Part shown: in pieces, positions 24,987 to 34,941 of the stretch
How the letters are laid out: each line of letters begins with the position of its first letter
Numbering within the stretch: position 1 is the stretch's first letter
DNA from: an uncultured Lachnospiraceae bacterium
GTDB lineage: Bacteria; Bacillota; Clostridia; Lachnospirales; Lachnospiraceae
Direction of reading: 5' to 3'
Assembly (NCBI GenBank): GCA_945949085.1
Contig: CAMFDJ010000002.1
Location: 124,001-188,000 of the forward strand
Length of the DNA: 64,000 nucleotides
Program-made: the position numbers and the translations under genes
Notes under the pieces: generated by a model
What the model was told of the DNA's origin: nothing
Databases searched by the model: none
The model's input: only the letters and a program-made list of their open reading frames with translations

Positions 24987-25100
24987 AAATGGGCATCATG
25001 CTTGCATGGATGGCCATTTGACGACCGCTAATCATCGAGCCGATAGGCGAGATGTAGCGAGGAAGGAAACCAAGCGGCCGCGAAGCGGACATTTGGTTTC
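24987..25100. repeat. Hairpin-rich insert in trp leader, with repeat copy B
   Basis: A stem from AAATGG (24987-24992) to CCATTT (25014-25019) encloses the 24-bp palindromic repeat (24990-25013) shared with 16417-16440. A second hairpin pairs GAAACCAA (25066-25073) with TTGGTTTC (25093-25100) around an inner CCGC-GAA-GCGG. Both lie after the T-box terminator and before the trpE ribosome binding site. Their role is unknown. Confidence 0.6.
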
Positions 25101-25134
25101 AAATAAAAATAGCTTAAACGAAAGGAGGTATCCC

Positions 25135-26610
25135 ATGACTTATCCGAGTCTGGAACAACTGAAAAAACTAACTTCTATGGAGCATTACGGTGTTGTTCCT
25201 GTCTGTAAGGAGCTTTTTGCAGACAGAAAAACACCTATTGAAGTGCTCAGAATCCTGAAGGGGATCAGCAGTCACTGTTATCTGCTGGAGAGTGCGGAGG
25301 ATAAGAAACAATGGGGGCGCTACACGTTCCTTGGGTATAATCCTTCGCTGGAGCTTACCTGTCACAATCATAAGCTGCAGATCAAGACCGGTATGACGAT
25401 CACAAAAGAGGTGGAACATCCCGGCGATACGATCAGAGAAATCCTTGCGCAGTACAAAAGTCCGAAAATTGAAGGTCTTCCGCCGTTTACGGGCGGTCTC
25501 GTGGGTTATTTCTCCTATGACTACATCAAATACAGTGAACCGTCACTTGTTCTGGATGCCAAGGAGGATGATCATTTTAAGGACATGGATCTGATGCTGT
25601 TTGACAAAGTGATCTGTTTTGATCACTATCGGCAGAAGATCGTTCTGATCGTCAATATTAAGACTGAGAATCTTGAGGTCGGCTACAGACAGGCGCAGGT
25701 AGCCCTTTCAGATATGGCAAATCTGATTTTAAACGGACAGCCGGCAGAGAATAAACCGCTTAAGCTGAAATCAGATTTCAGGGGACTCTTTTCCAAGGAA
25801 GCGTACTGTGACATGGTACGCAAAGGAAAGGATTATATCAAGGAGGGAGATATCTTTCAGGTGGTGCTTTCTAACAGACTGGAGGCAGATATGGAGGGAA
25901 GCCTTCTGGATACCTACAGAATACTCAGAACAGAGAATCCATCGCCTTATATGTTCTACTTCTCCAGCGAAGATGTCGAGATTGCAGGAGCATCGCCCGA
26001 AACGCTGGTAAAGCTGGAAAATAATTGGCTCTATACCTTTCCGCTTGCAGGTACGAGAAAGCGCGGCAAATCGGAGGAGGAGGATCTGAGACTGGAACAG
26101 GAACTTCTGGCAGATGAGAAGGAATTGGCAGAGCACAATATGCTGGTGGATCTTGGCAGAAACGATATTGGGAAGATCAGTAAGATTGGTTCCGTTTCGG
26201 TTGAGAAATATATGGCGATACAGCGTTTTTCGCATGTGATGCATATCGGTTCCACCGTGCGTGGCAATATCCGCTCTGACAGGGATGCGGTAGATGCAGT
26301 GGATGCCATTTTGCCGGCGGGAACGCTATCCGGGGCACCGAAGCTGCGGGCCTGTGAGATCATCAATGAACTTGAGGATAACAAGCGCGGCATTTACGGC
26401 GGTGCGATCGGTTACCTGGATTTCACCGGAAACCTGGATACCTGTATTGCGATCAGACTTGCTTTTGCTAAGAACGGCAAGGTGTATGTCAGATCGGGAG
26501 CCGGAATCGTGGCGGACAGCGTGCCGGAAAAGGAATATGAGGAATGTATCAATAAGGCAAAGGCTGTTGTAAATGCACTGAAGGAAGCAGATGGAGAGAT
26601 TGAGGCATGA
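25135..26610 (+). CDS. trpE: Anthranilate synthase component I TrpE
   Basis: A 491-residue chorismate-binding enzyme that makes anthranilate with TrpG. The feedback-inhibition motif LLES at 50-53 is present, so Trp inhibition is expected. The catalytic half has SPETLVKLENNWLYTFPLAG and AGTLSGAPKLRACEII, standard for TrpE. AAAGGAGG at 25121-25128 fixes the start. A frame reaching into the T-box leader is not real. Its stop overlaps the trpG start by 4 bp. Confidence 0.96.
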   Translation: MTYPSLEQLKKLTSMEHYGVVPVCKELFADRKTPIEVLRILKGISSHCYLLESAEDKKQWGRYTFLGYNPSLELTCHNHKLQIKTGMTITKEVEHPGDTIREILAQYKSPKIEGLPPFTGGLVGYFSYDYIKYSEPSLVLDAKEDDHFKDMDLMLFDKVICFDHYRQKIVLIVNIKTENLEVGYRQAQVALSDMANLILNGQPAENKPLKLKSDFRGLFSKEAYCDMVRKGKDYIKEGDIFQVVLSNRLEADMEGSLLDTYRILRTENPSPYMFYFSSEDVEIAGASPETLVKLENNWLYTFPLAGTRKRGKSEEEDLRLEQELLADEKELAEHNMLVDLGRNDIGKISKIGSVSVEKYMAIQRFSHVMHIGSTVRGNIRSDRDAVDAVDAILPAGTLSGAPKLRACEIINELEDNKRGIYGGAIGYLDFTGNLDTCIAIRLAFAKNGKVYVRSGAGIVADSVPEKEYEECINKAKAVVNALKEADGEIEA

Positions 26611-27179
26611 TACTATTGATCGATAATTATGACAGCTTTTCTTATAATCTGTATCAGCTGATCGGCACATACCATTCTGATATCAGTGTGGTACGAAACG
26701 ACAAAATCACTGTGGAGGAAATTAAGACCATGGCACCAACCCATATTTTCCTCTCTCCCGGTCCCGGTAAACCAAGTGATGCGGGCATCTGTGAAGCAGT
26801 GGTCGAAAAGTTTGGCGGGAAAATTCCCATCATGGGCGTCTGTCTCGGGCATCAGGCAATCTGTGAGGTTTATGGGGCCACAGTCACTTATGCACCAAAG
26901 ATGATGCACGGAAAAACAAGCATTGCACAGCTTCGGACTGATACAACGCTGTTTGCCGGCATGGAGGAAAAGGTGCAGGTTGCCAGGTATCACTCGCTGG
27001 TGGCAAGAAAAGATACCATTCCGGATGCACTTATGGTCACTGCGGTGACTGCGGACGGCGAGGTGATGGCGGTGCAGCACAAAGAATATCCGGTATTTGG
27101 GGGGCAGTTTCACCCGGAGTCCATCATGACGCCGCAGGGCGGCAGGATGGTACAGAATTTTCTCAAAGTTTCAGTGTAG
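26607..27179 (+). CDS. trpG: Anthranilate synthase glutaminase TrpG
   Basis: A 190-residue class I glutamine amidotransferase supplying ammonia to TrpE. The catalytic triad is Cys79 (GVCLGHQAI), His169 and Glu171 (FHPES). It is coupled to trpE by ATGA overlap and lacks a fused phosphoribosyltransferase. The stop codon lies inside the target duplication of a small inserted element that follows. Confidence 0.95.
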   Translation: MILLIDNYDSFSYNLYQLIGTYHSDISVVRNDKITVEEIKTMAPTHIFLSPGPGKPSDAGICEAVVEKFGGKIPIMGVCLGHQAICEVYGATVTYAPKMMHGKTSIAQLRTDTTLFAGMEEKVQVARYHSLVARKDTIPDALMVTAVTADGEVMAVQHKEYPVFGGQFHPESIMTPQGGRMVQNFLKVSV

Positions 27180-27184
27180 AACAA

Positions 27185-27382
27185 GCAGGCGATTGCGAAA
27201 CAATTTTAGCTACGTAGCGGATAGTACAATCGGTACAAATCCACACAGGACGCTTGCGCTCCGACCGATTTGCAGCGGTGCTAGGCTCGAAAAGACCTCG
27301 CCAAGTACCGGCAAATCACACGACCTGCTTAGGATTTATACGGCTTGTACATCCGCATCTATAGTTTCGCAAACGCCTAACA
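27185..27382. mobile_element. MITE-like element between trpG and trpD
   Basis: A 198-bp non-coding element flanked by an exact 10-bp direct repeat TGTAGAACAA (27175-27184 and 27383-27392), read as a target site duplication. Its ends are imperfect inverted repeats. Left AGGCGATTGCGAAAC matches right GTTTCGCAAACGCCT. Further in, GTACAATCGGTACAAATCC matches GGATTTATACGGCTTGTAC. The whole can fold into one long hairpin. No transposase is encoded, so movement would need one in trans. It leaves trpG intact because the duplication contains its stop codon. Confidence 0.75.
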
Positions 27383-27413
27383 TGTAGAACAATATGAAAA
27401 AGGAGAGATTACA

Positions 27414-28421
27414 ATGATCAAAGAAGCAATCATCAAACTGGTAAACAAAGAAGACATCGGATATGACATGGCAAAGCAGGTCATGAATGAGATCATGAGC
27501 GGTGAAGCGAGCGATATCCAGAAAAGTGCGTATCTGACAGCGCTCAGCATGAAAGGTGAGACGATTGAAGAAATCACGGCTTCCGCATTGGAAATGAGAA
27601 ATCATGGGGTAAAGCTCCTGGATGATGTGGAGGCTCTGGAGATTGTCGGAACAGGCGGAGATAAATCCAATTCCTTCAACATTTCCACGACATCTTCCAT
27701 TGTCATTGCAGCAGGCGGTGTACCGGTTGCAAAGCATGGCAACAGAGCGGCATCCTCCAAAAGCGGCGCTGCCGATGTGCTCGAAGCACTCGGAGTCAAT
27801 ATCATGGTTTCACCGGCAAAGAGTGCACAGATGCTTAAGGAAATCGGTATCTGCTTCCTGTTTGCACAGACCTATCACACAGCCATGAAATATGTAGGTC
27901 CTGTCCGCAAGGCGCTTGGTATCCGCACAATTTTCAATATCTTAGGACCACTGGCAAATCCGGCCGGTGCTACCATGCAGGTGATGGGAGTCTTTTCCGA
28001 GGAACTGGTAGAGCCGCTGGCAAAGGTTCTTTCCAATCTTGGTGTGAAGAGGGCGCTGGTGGTTTACGGACAGGATCAGCTCGATGAGATTTCCATGAGC
28101 GCACCGACGACTGTCTGTGAGATTGGCGACGGCAGGTTTGAGTCCTACGTGATCACACCGGAGCAGTTTGGCTTTGAAAGATGCACAAAGGATGAACTTG
28201 TAGGTGGCAGTCCACAGGAAAATGCGCAGATTGCCCTGGCTATCTTAAACGGAGAAAAGGGACCAAAGAGAAATGCAGTTGTGATGAATTCGGGAGCTGC
28301 GCTTTATGTGGCAGGAAAGGCAGATACCTTAGAGGCAGGTATGCGGATGGCAGAGCAGCTGATCGACAGCGGTAAGGCAAAGGCAAAACTGGATGAATTT
28401 ATTGCTTGTTCCAATGCATAA
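27414..28421 (+). CDS. trpD: Anthranilate phosphoribosyltransferase TrpD
   Basis: A 335-residue TrpD, adding phosphoribose to anthranilate. The PRPP-binding [14 protein letters not shown] lies near residue 79, followed by [21 protein letters not shown] and the [20 protein letters not shown] segment. AAAGGAGAG precedes the start. Any transcript from the trp promoter must cross the MITE-like insert, unless the insert carries its own promoter. Confidence 0.96.
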   Translation: MIKEAIIKLVNKEDIGYDMAKQVMNEIMSGEASDIQKSAYLTALSMKGETIEEITASALEMRNHGVKLLDDVEALEIVGTGGDKSNSFNISTTSSIVIAAGGVPVAKHGNRAASSKSGAADVLEALGVNIMVSPAKSAQMLKEIGICFLFAQTYHTAMKYVGPVRKALGIRTIFNILGPLANPAGATMQVMGVFSEELVEPLAKVLSNLGVKRALVVYGQDQLDEISMSAPTTVCEIGDGRFESYVITPEQFGFERCTKDELVGGSPQENAQIALAILNGEKGPKRNAVVMNSGAALYVAGKADTLEAGMRMAEQLIDSGKAKAKLDEFIACSNA

Positions 28422-28494
28422 AATCACCGGACAGACAGACCTGCAACAGATGGAAGAGGATGTGATTGCAGGTATACAGACAGGAGCAGAAAGA

Positions 28495-29283
28495 ATGATC
28501 TTAGATGAAATTGTGGCAAAAACAAAGCAGCGCATGAAGGAAGTACAAAGAGATATTTCCCTGCAGGAAATCAAAGAAAAGGCACTGGCGCTTGGGAGTG
28601 ATACCGGATATCCTTTTGAAAAAGCATTGCGGGGAGAAGAAATCGGGTTTATCTGTGAAGTAAAGAAGGCATCTCCCTCGAAAGGACTGATCGCTGCCGA
28701 TTTTCCTTATGTAAAAATTGCAAAGGAATATGAACAGGCAGGTGCCACGGCAATTTCCGTGCTGACAGAGCCGTATTTCTTTCAAGGTGCAAACGACTAT
28801 CTGACTCAGATCAGAAGTCAGGTTTCCATTCCGATCCTTCGCAAAGATTTTACGATTGATCCTTATATGATCTATGAGGCCAAAGTGATCGGCGCAGATG
28901 CGATTTTACTGATCTGTGCGGTGCTTACCGATGAGGAATTAAATGCCTATTACAAACTGGCGGATTCACTTGGACTTTCCGTTCTCGTGGAGGCGCATGA
29001 TGAGGAGGAGGTCAGACGCGCGATCGCCATCGGGGCACGTATCATAGGAGTCAATAACCGTAACTTAAAAGATTTTACTGTGGATATCAACAATTCGATC
29101 AGGCTGCGCCAAATGATACCGGAGCATGTGATCTTTGTGTCGGAAAGCGGGATGAAGGATGCGGCGGATATTCAGAGGCTGCGGGAAAACCGCACGGACG
29201 CGGTTCTGATCGGAGAAACCTTTATGAGAAGCCCTGATAAAAAGAAGATGCTGGGTATTTTGCGGGGCGTTCATGCATCCTGA
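28495..29283 (+). CDS. trpC: Indole-3-glycerol phosphate synthase TrpC
   Basis: A 262-residue TIM-barrel enzyme with EVKKASPSKGLI, VLTEPYFFQGANDYL, ILRKDFTIDPYMI and GVNNRNLKDFTVD, the standard TrpC active-site segments. I chose the ATG at 28495, giving the usual MILDEIV start, with AGGAG upstream. A frame starting at 28393 would overlap trpD and add 34 atypical residues. Not fused to TrpF. Confidence 0.95.
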   Translation: MILDEIVAKTKQRMKEVQRDISLQEIKEKALALGSDTGYPFEKALRGEEIGFICEVKKASPSKGLIAADFPYVKIAKEYEQAGATAISVLTEPYFFQGANDYLTQIRSQVSIPILRKDFTIDPYMIYEAKVIGADAILLICAVLTDEELNAYYKLADSLGLSVLVEAHDEEEVRRAIAIGARIIGVNNRNLKDFTVDINNSIRLRQMIPEHVIFVSESGMKDAADIQRLRENRTDAVLIGETFMRSPDKKKMLGILRGVHAS

Positions 29284-29319
29284 CAGTAGATCAGAAGGGG
29301 CAGGAGGTAAATAAAAAGC

Positions 29320-29970
29320 ATGGAGAGAGTGATAAAAAAGCATCATGCAATGGAACGCCAATGTAAGGTGAAAATCTGCGGTTTATCCCGGCAAGAAGAT
29401 ATTATGCTCGTAAACGAAGCCGGGCCCGATTATATCGGATTTGTATTCTGGAATAAAAGTAAGCGTAGGGTAACAAAGGAAACGGCGGCACAGCTTAAAA
29501 AAATGCTCGACAAATCCATACAGGCAGTCGGTGTCTTCGTGGATGAAAAACCGGAAGTGATTCTGGATCTGCTGACAAATGATATCATTGATATGGCGCA
29601 GCTTCACGGCAGTGAGAGTGAGGCGGACATCCGTTATATTCGGGAAAAAAGCGGTAAACCGGTCATTCGTATGGTGAGGCTGACAGATACAACCGATTAT
29701 AGGGCTTTAGATGATACAGCAGCTGACTTTTTGCTGTTTGACAGCGGAAAGGGAAGCGGAAAAACCTTCGACTGGAGATTGATGGAGCAGGTAAAGCGCA
29801 ATTGCAGTAAGCCATTTTTTCTGGCAGGCGGAATCAGTCCGGATAATGTATCGCAGGCAATCCGTGAGGTGAAACCCTTTGCAATAGACTTGTCCAGCAG
29901 CTTGGAAACGGATGGCGTAAAGGACGGCGAGAAGATCAGACAGCTTATGGCAGCCATACAGCAAAAATAA
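29320..29970 (+). CDS. trpF: Phosphoribosylanthranilate isomerase TrpF
   Basis: A 216-residue TIM-barrel isomerase. [13 protein letters not shown] holds the catalytic Cys, VGVFVDE and QLHGSE follow, and [12 protein letters not shown] includes the catalytic Asp region. AGGAGGT at 29302-29308 supports the start at 29320, which gives a longer basic N-terminus than most family members. An ATG at 29350 is an alternative. Confidence 0.94.
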   Translation: MERVIKKHHAMERQCKVKICGLSRQEDIMLVNEAGPDYIGFVFWNKSKRRVTKETAAQLKKMLDKSIQAVGVFVDEKPEVILDLLTNDIIDMAQLHGSESEADIRYIREKSGKPVIRMVRLTDTTDYRALDDTAADFLLFDSGKGSGKTFDWRLMEQVKRNCSKPFFLAGGISPDNVSQAIREVKPFAIDLSSSLETDGVKDGEKIRQLMAAIQQK

Positions 29971-29995
29971 CAGCAACAGAAAAGAGGAAAAACAG

Positions 29996-31180
29996 ATGGA
30001 AAAAGGAAGATACGGTATTCATGGCGGACAATACATTTCGGAGACGCTGATGAATGAACTGATCAGACTGGAAGAACAGTATGAATATTATAAGAAGGAT
30101 CCGGAATTTCAGGAGGAACTGAATCGTTTGTTCCGGACATACGCAAATCGTCCTTCCCTTTTATATTATGCGGAAAATATGACAAAGGATCTGGGCGGTG
30201 CCAAAATCTATATCAAGCGCGAAGACTTAAATCACACAGGATCCCATAAGATCAACAATGTGCTCGGACAGGCGCTTCTTGCAAAACGAATGGGAAAAAC
30301 GAGGCTGATTGCTGAGACAGGCGCAGGGCAGCATGGCGTGGCAACTGCGACTGCGGCCGCTCTCTTTGGCATGGAGTGTGAGGTATTCATGGGAAAAGAG
30401 GATACCCAGCGGCAGGCGTTAAATGTATACCGTATGGAATTACTCGGAGCCAAGGTTCACGCAGTAGAGAGCGGTACGATGACACTGAAGGATGCCGTCA
30501 ATGAGGCGATGCGGGAATGGTCAACACGCGTGGAGGATACCCATTATTGTCTGGGGTCCGTGATGGGACCGCATCCTTTTCCGATGATTGTAAGAGACTT
30601 CCAGAGTGTGATCAGTAAGGAGGCAAGAGCACAGATCCTCGAAGCGGAAGGAAAGCTCCCAAAGGCCGTGGTGGCATGCGTCGGCGGCGGCAGCAATGCA
30701 ATGGGAATCTTTTACAACTTTATTCCGGATAAAGAGGTTGCGCTGATCGGCTGTGAGGCTGCCGGAAAGGGCATTGATACGCCGCTTCATGCAGCGACGA
30801 TCGCAAAGGGCAGCCTCGGTATTTTCCATGGCATGAAATCTTATTTCTGTCAGGACGACCAAGGGCAGATTGCACCTGTTTATTCCATTTCGGCAGGACT
30901 GGATTATCCGGGCATCGGACCGGAGCATGCATATCTGCATGATACGGGGCGGGCACAGTATGTACCGATTACAGATGATGAGGCAGTGGACGCTTTTGAA
31001 TATCTGGCAAGAACAGAGGGCATCATCTGTGCCATTGAGAGTGCACATGCCGTTGCACAGGTAAGGAAGATAGCAGGTTCCATGTCCAGAGATGACAGCA
31101 TCATTGTCTGTCTGTCCGGACGCGGTGATAAGGATGTGGCAGCGATTGCCAGATATAAGGGGGTAGATCTTCATGAGTAG
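29996..31180 (+). CDS. trpB: Tryptophan synthase beta chain TrpB
   Basis: A 394-residue PLP enzyme joining indole and serine. The PLP lysine is Lys85 in [13 protein letters not shown], and the phosphate-binding loop is VGGGSNAMG near 228-236. It overlaps trpA by 8 bp. Length and the [16 protein letters not shown] start identify the canonical TrpB1 type. Confidence 0.97.
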   Translation: MEKGRYGIHGGQYISETLMNELIRLEEQYEYYKKDPEFQEELNRLFRTYANRPSLLYYAENMTKDLGGAKIYIKREDLNHTGSHKINNVLGQALLAKRMGKTRLIAETGAGQHGVATATAAALFGMECEVFMGKEDTQRQALNVYRMELLGAKVHAVESGTMTLKDAVNEAMREWSTRVEDTHYCLGSVMGPHPFPMIVRDFQSVISKEARAQILEAEGKLPKAVVACVGGGSNAMGIFYNFIPDKEVALIGCEAAGKGIDTPLHAATIAKGSLGIFHGMKSYFCQDDQGQIAPVYSISAGLDYPGIGPEHAYLHDTGRAQYVPITDDEAVDAFEYLARTEGIICAIESAHAVAQVRKIAGSMSRDDSIIVCLSGRGDKDVAAIARYKGVDLHE

Positions 31181-31952
31181 AATCAAAGAGATTTTTAATA
31201 AGGGAAAAGCATTTATACCGTTCATTACAGCGGGCGATCCGAGCCTTGATAAAACAGTGGATTATGTGCTTGCAATGGCAGATGCCGGTGCGGATCTGAT
31301 TGAGATCGGCATTCCCTTCTCCGATCCTACGGCAGAGGGTGTCGTGATCCAGGAGGCTAATATCCGGGCACTGCAGGCAGGTTTTACGATGGAAAAGCTC
31401 TTTGAGACGGTTGCCAAAATCAGAGAAAAAAGCGATATTCCGCTGATTTTCATGACGTATATCAATCCGGTTTTTCACTATGGATATGATGCTTTCTTTC
31501 AGAAATGTCAGGAGCTGTCCGTTGACGGCTTCATTTCACCGGATGTCCCTTATGAGGAAAAGGCGGAGGTTTCGGAGGTGGCAAAAAAATATGGCGTGGA
31601 TGTGATCTCCATGGTTTCGCCAACCTCTGATGAAAGAATTGCCAAAATTGCGGCGGAAGCGGACGGCTTTATCTATGTCGTATCCTCTATGGGAGTGACG
31701 GGTGTCAGAAGTCAGTTTAGTACAGATCTGGATCGAATCGTCAGTAAGATCAGGGAGACGACGGACACACCGTGCGCAATCGGATTTGGTATCAGTACCC
31801 CGGAACAGGCGGAAAAGATGGCAGGGATAGCGGATGGCGCCATTGTCGGCAGCGCTATCGTAAAGATTGTGGCCACGCATAAGGATGAGGCCGCAAGACC
31901 GCTCTATGCGTATGTCAAAGAAATGAAGGCGGCTGTAGAAGATGCAGGTTGA
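31173..31952 (+). CDS. trpA: Tryptophan synthase alpha chain TrpA
   Basis: A 259-residue TIM barrel that cleaves indole-glycerol phosphate. Glu44 and Asp51 in [11 protein letters not shown] are the catalytic acids, and GVTGVR and GFGIS bind phosphate. The stretch after DP reads TAEGVV where most relatives have LADGP, a mild local change. It ends the operon. No clear terminator is visible before the next promoter. Confidence 0.95.
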   Translation: MSRIKEIFNKGKAFIPFITAGDPSLDKTVDYVLAMADAGADLIEIGIPFSDPTAEGVVIQEANIRALQAGFTMEKLFETVAKIREKSDIPLIFMTYINPVFHYGYDAFFQKCQELSVDGFISPDVPYEEKAEVSEVAKKYGVDVISMVSPTSDERIAKIAAEADGFIYVVSSMGVTGVRSQFSTDLDRIVSKIRETTDTPCAIGFGISTPEQAEKMAGIADGAIVGSAIVKIVATHKDEAARPLYAYVKEMKAAVEDAG

Positions 31953-32034
31953 GGATAGAACGTGCAAATTATATTGCAGTGCAGGAACGGCATATGTCAT
32001 TTTTGTTATTTTTGGCAATTTATGTCGATATGTT

Positions 32035-32063
32035 TTGCATATTTCAGAGTTATTTGGTATGAT
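32035..32063 (+). promoter_or_regulatory. Promoter of GGDEF protein gene
   Basis: TTGCAT (32035-32040) and TATGAT (32058-32063) are 17 bp apart. Confidence 0.6.
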
Positions 32064-32103
32064 ATATTTAATTGAAATCTGATAAGACTAGGGGATATGC
32101 ATT

Positions 32104-33912
32104 ATGATAAAGGATGCAAACATTGTTGATCTCAAGATAAAGGCACTGATTGTTGATGTGATGGCAGATTTAAACCCGAATGATGATCTGAAACATAATA
32201 TGGGTATTATGCTGCAGAAATTGGGGGAATTTGCGGAGGCACAGCGCACTTATATCATCGAGCTTGACAGAGGGGACTATTTTGAAATTGCAAATGAATG
32301 GTGCGCAGAGGGCATAAGCTCCCGTAGTGCCGAGGTGCGTGTGGTTTCGAAGGTAAGGCTGGGAGGATGTCTCGGGAGCTTCCGGCAGAAGCATATTGCA
32401 AAAATCAGTAGCGCTGAGCAGTTACGTGAGCCCTTCCCGCAGATCTACGAGACCTTTGTGCGTCTGCAGATCAGCTCCATGATTGCTGTGCCTGTTTTTG
32501 TTGATGAAAGACTGTTCTCCATTTTGATAATGGAAAATGTCGGATCGGAGATATATGAGGTGCAGGATAAGACTCTTTCTTATTGGGGCAGGCAGATTTC
32601 ACTCATGTATGAGAGAGACAGACTCAGTCACAGAAATCTTTCTTTTATTGAGGGAATGCGTAGCAGTAACCTCACGGAGATATTGGTTTATTATCACAGC
32701 AATCATTATGAAACTTATCGTCTGACACAGACACTGCGCGGGGTAATCCCTGAGACAGGTGAGTGGCAATGGATTCGTCGTTTTTATGCAGGGATCGTGG
32801 AACCCGGCTATCGGGATCTGGTTTTGGATAAGACGTCGGATTCTTACCTGGAGAGTCATTTACATGCGGGACAGAGCAACTATTCCATTGATGTGGAGCG
32901 CATTGTGAATGGTGTATCTCACTGGTTCCGGTTGGATTTTTCCGTGGCATCGCTGGATGAGCAGGGAAAGCTGGACCGGTTCCTGCTGATTTGTAAGGAT
33001 ATTACGGAAATGAAGCGGGAGGAGGAAGAATACCGGCAGCTGATCAACGCACTGACAGGATTTTACATCTCAAGCTGCATGGTCGATCTGAAAAGGAAAA
33101 CGGCGCACCCCATCAATTTGTCGGTCAATATGAAAAATGTGCTTGTCGGCAACGTAGCGCCGCATCAGGAGGTGCTTGACGGGTTCCTTTCACAGCTGGT
33201 AGAGCCCCAGTATCATGAGGTGATCAGAGAGTTTTTGGATATTCATACGATGGGGCAGAGGCTCCGTGATACAAATATCCTTACCTGCGAATATCAGGGG
33301 ACAAAGATCAAATGGGGACGCATTATTCTGACACCTGCCATGAGGTCTCGGGACGGCAACGTGGAAAAAGTAGTTTTTGCAGTGCAGGACATCGGAGCCG
33401 AGAAGAGCCGCGAGGAGTGGATGCAGTATAAAATCGAGCATGATGCGCTGACCGGAGTGCTCAACAGAGCAGCATTTAACAGGGTGATCAAACTACTGGA
33501 GAGAAAGGAAAAACCATTTGCACTGGTTGTGCTGGATATTGATAAGTTTAAAGGCATCAATGATACCTACGGACATGACGTGGGAGACCGGGTGCTGAAG
33601 AAGCTGTCAGATTGTATGAATGAATGCTTCCGGGCATCAGATAAGATCTTCCGCCTCGGCGGTGATGAATTCGCTGTCATTATGAATTATATTACGGTTC
33701 AGGATAGGAGCCATATCAAGAAGATTGTTTCCGGCATCAATGAGCGATGCGGTGAGTCGAAAGATGGAATCCCTGTATTTTCTGTCAGTGCGGGTGCAGC
33801 TTTTGCCACAACGGGATATTCGGAAAAATTATACAGAAATGCAGACAAGGCGCTTTATCATACGAAAAACACAACGCGCAGAGGATGTAGCATTTTTGAG
33901 GAACTTGAATAG
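32104..33912 (+). CDS. GAF-PAS-GGDEF diguanylate cyclase
   Basis: A 602-residue soluble protein. Residues about 25-175 look like a GAF sensor domain (AVPVFVDERLFSILIMENV). Residues about 190-310 and 315-440 look like PAS-type modules. The C-terminal GGDEF domain at about 445-600 has an intact GGDEF at 519-523. RASD lies five residues before it, matching the inhibitory I-site RxxD. It should make cyclic di-GMP with product inhibition. No EAL or HD-GYP partner is adjacent, though an HD-GYP remnant lies at 14.4 kb. Confidence 0.88.
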   Translation: MIKDANIVDLKIKALIVDVMADLNPNDDLKHNMGIMLQKLGEFAEAQRTYIIELDRGDYFEIANEWCAEGISSRSAEVRVVSKVRLGGCLGSFRQKHIAKISSAEQLREPFPQIYETFVRLQISSMIAVPVFVDERLFSILIMENVGSEIYEVQDKTLSYWGRQISLMYERDRLSHRNLSFIEGMRSSNLTEILVYYHSNHYETYRLTQTLRGVIPETGEWQWIRRFYAGIVEPGYRDLVLDKTSDSYLESHLHAGQSNYSIDVERIVNGVSHWFRLDFSVASLDEQGKLDRFLLICKDITEMKREEEEYRQLINALTGFYISSCMVDLKRKTAHPINLSVNMKNVLVGNVAPHQEVLDGFLSQLVEPQYHEVIREFLDIHTMGQRLRDTNILTCEYQGTKIKWGRIILTPAMRSRDGNVEKVVFAVQDIGAEKSREEWMQYKIEHDALTGVLNRAAFNRVIKLLERKEKPFALVVLDIDKFKGINDTYGHDVGDRVLKKLSDCMNECFRASDKIFRLGGDEFAVIMNYITVQDRSHIKKIVSGINERCGESKDGIPVFSVSAGAAFATTGYSEKLYRNADKALYHTKNTTRRGCSIFEELE

Positions 33913-33928
33913 ATTGATGATAGAAAGA

Positions 33929-33968
33929 GGCACTTTCTTTTGCATGGCAGAAGAAAGTGCCATTTTTT
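33929..33968 (+). terminator. Terminator after GGDEF gene
   Basis: GGCACTTTCTT pairs with AAGAAAGTGCC, followed by ATTTTTTC. Confidence 0.85.
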
Positions 33969-34077
33969 CGGGCCGGATGAACGAAACCAGGCGGACATAA
34001 TTTATATCAAAATTTTGAGGTATCCATGGCAAAATTTTGCAATCCATGCTATGCTAGGGCAGAGAGGTGGACAGAGA

Positions 34078-34878
34078 ATGAAACAGGATGACAAAATGAA
34101 AAAAACGATGTACAGAAGGCATGATGAAGCGGAAGAACAAGAATTTGCAGGGAAAGAGAAAATGGCCTATGAGACGGAATTGCAATTCCTGAATCTGGTG
34201 CAGATGGGAAATGTCAATGCGGTAAGGGAGTTCATGGAAGAAAATCCGTATTTGGAATATATCGGCAACAAGGAATCGTTTTCACAGAATACGGTACGCA
34301 ATGTCAGATATCATTTTATCATCATGGTTTCCATGATTGCGCGGCACTGTTCGGAGGCGGGTATGCAACTGGAACTGGCAAGGCATCTGAACCATTTGTA
34401 TGTCAGACAGGCAGATCTGATAACGGATCTGACTGAATTAAAGCGTCTTGCTGAAAGAGCTTTTCTGGATTTTACAAGGCGGATGATGACTGTGCATAAA
34501 GAAAAGGTATTTTCCCAGAATGTGGCGCGTTGTATTGATTATATCTATAATCATATCGGTGACAGAATCACGGCACAGGAGCTTGCCGCATATTGCAGGC
34601 TGCATCCGAGCTATCTCTCCAGATTATTCCGTGAGGAAGTGGGAATCGGCATCAATGAATATATCAGAAAGGTAAAGGTGGAAAGTGCAAAGTATATGCT
34701 CAAATATTCGGATGATTCCTATCTGACAATCTCCAATAATCTTTCCTTTGCTTCACAGAGTCATTTTGTGAAGGTATTCCGGGAACAGACCGGTATGACA
34801 CCGAAACGATTCCGGGAAAAATATTATGGAAAGGGTATGGAAAATCAGGACGAAAACATACTTTTTTCACAATTTTAA
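34078..34878 (+). CDS. AraC-family transcriptional regulator
   Basis: A 266-residue regulator. The C-terminal 100 residues form an AraC double HTH (RITAQELAAYCRLHPSYLSR, then SFASQSHFVKVFREQTGMTP and KRFREKYYG). The N-terminal part (QFLNLVQMGNVNAVREFM) is an all-helical domain like that of MtrA/YesN-type regulators, with no obvious cupin. I chose the ATG at 34078 because AGAGGTGG precedes it and a frame from 33940 runs into the previous terminator. It lies directly upstream of the HtrA gene, which it may regulate. Confidence 0.85.
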   Translation: MKQDDKMKKTMYRRHDEAEEQEFAGKEKMAYETELQFLNLVQMGNVNAVREFMEENPYLEYIGNKESFSQNTVRNVRYHFIIMVSMIARHCSEAGMQLELARHLNHLYVRQADLITDLTELKRLAERAFLDFTRRMMTVHKEKVFSQNVARCIDYIYNHIGDRITAQELAAYCRLHPSYLSRLFREEVGIGINEYIRKVKVESAKYMLKYSDDSYLTISNNLSFASQSHFVKVFREQTGMTPKRFREKYYGKGMENQDENILFSQF

Positions 34879-34941
34879 CAAAATTCCATAACAATCTCTG
34901 CTTATGATGTCAGCATAAAGATTAGAAAAGAGGTTATGGTT

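Noticed and set aside
24714..25031. Coding frames inside the trp leader
   Set aside because: They overlap a clear T-box, its terminator and hairpins.
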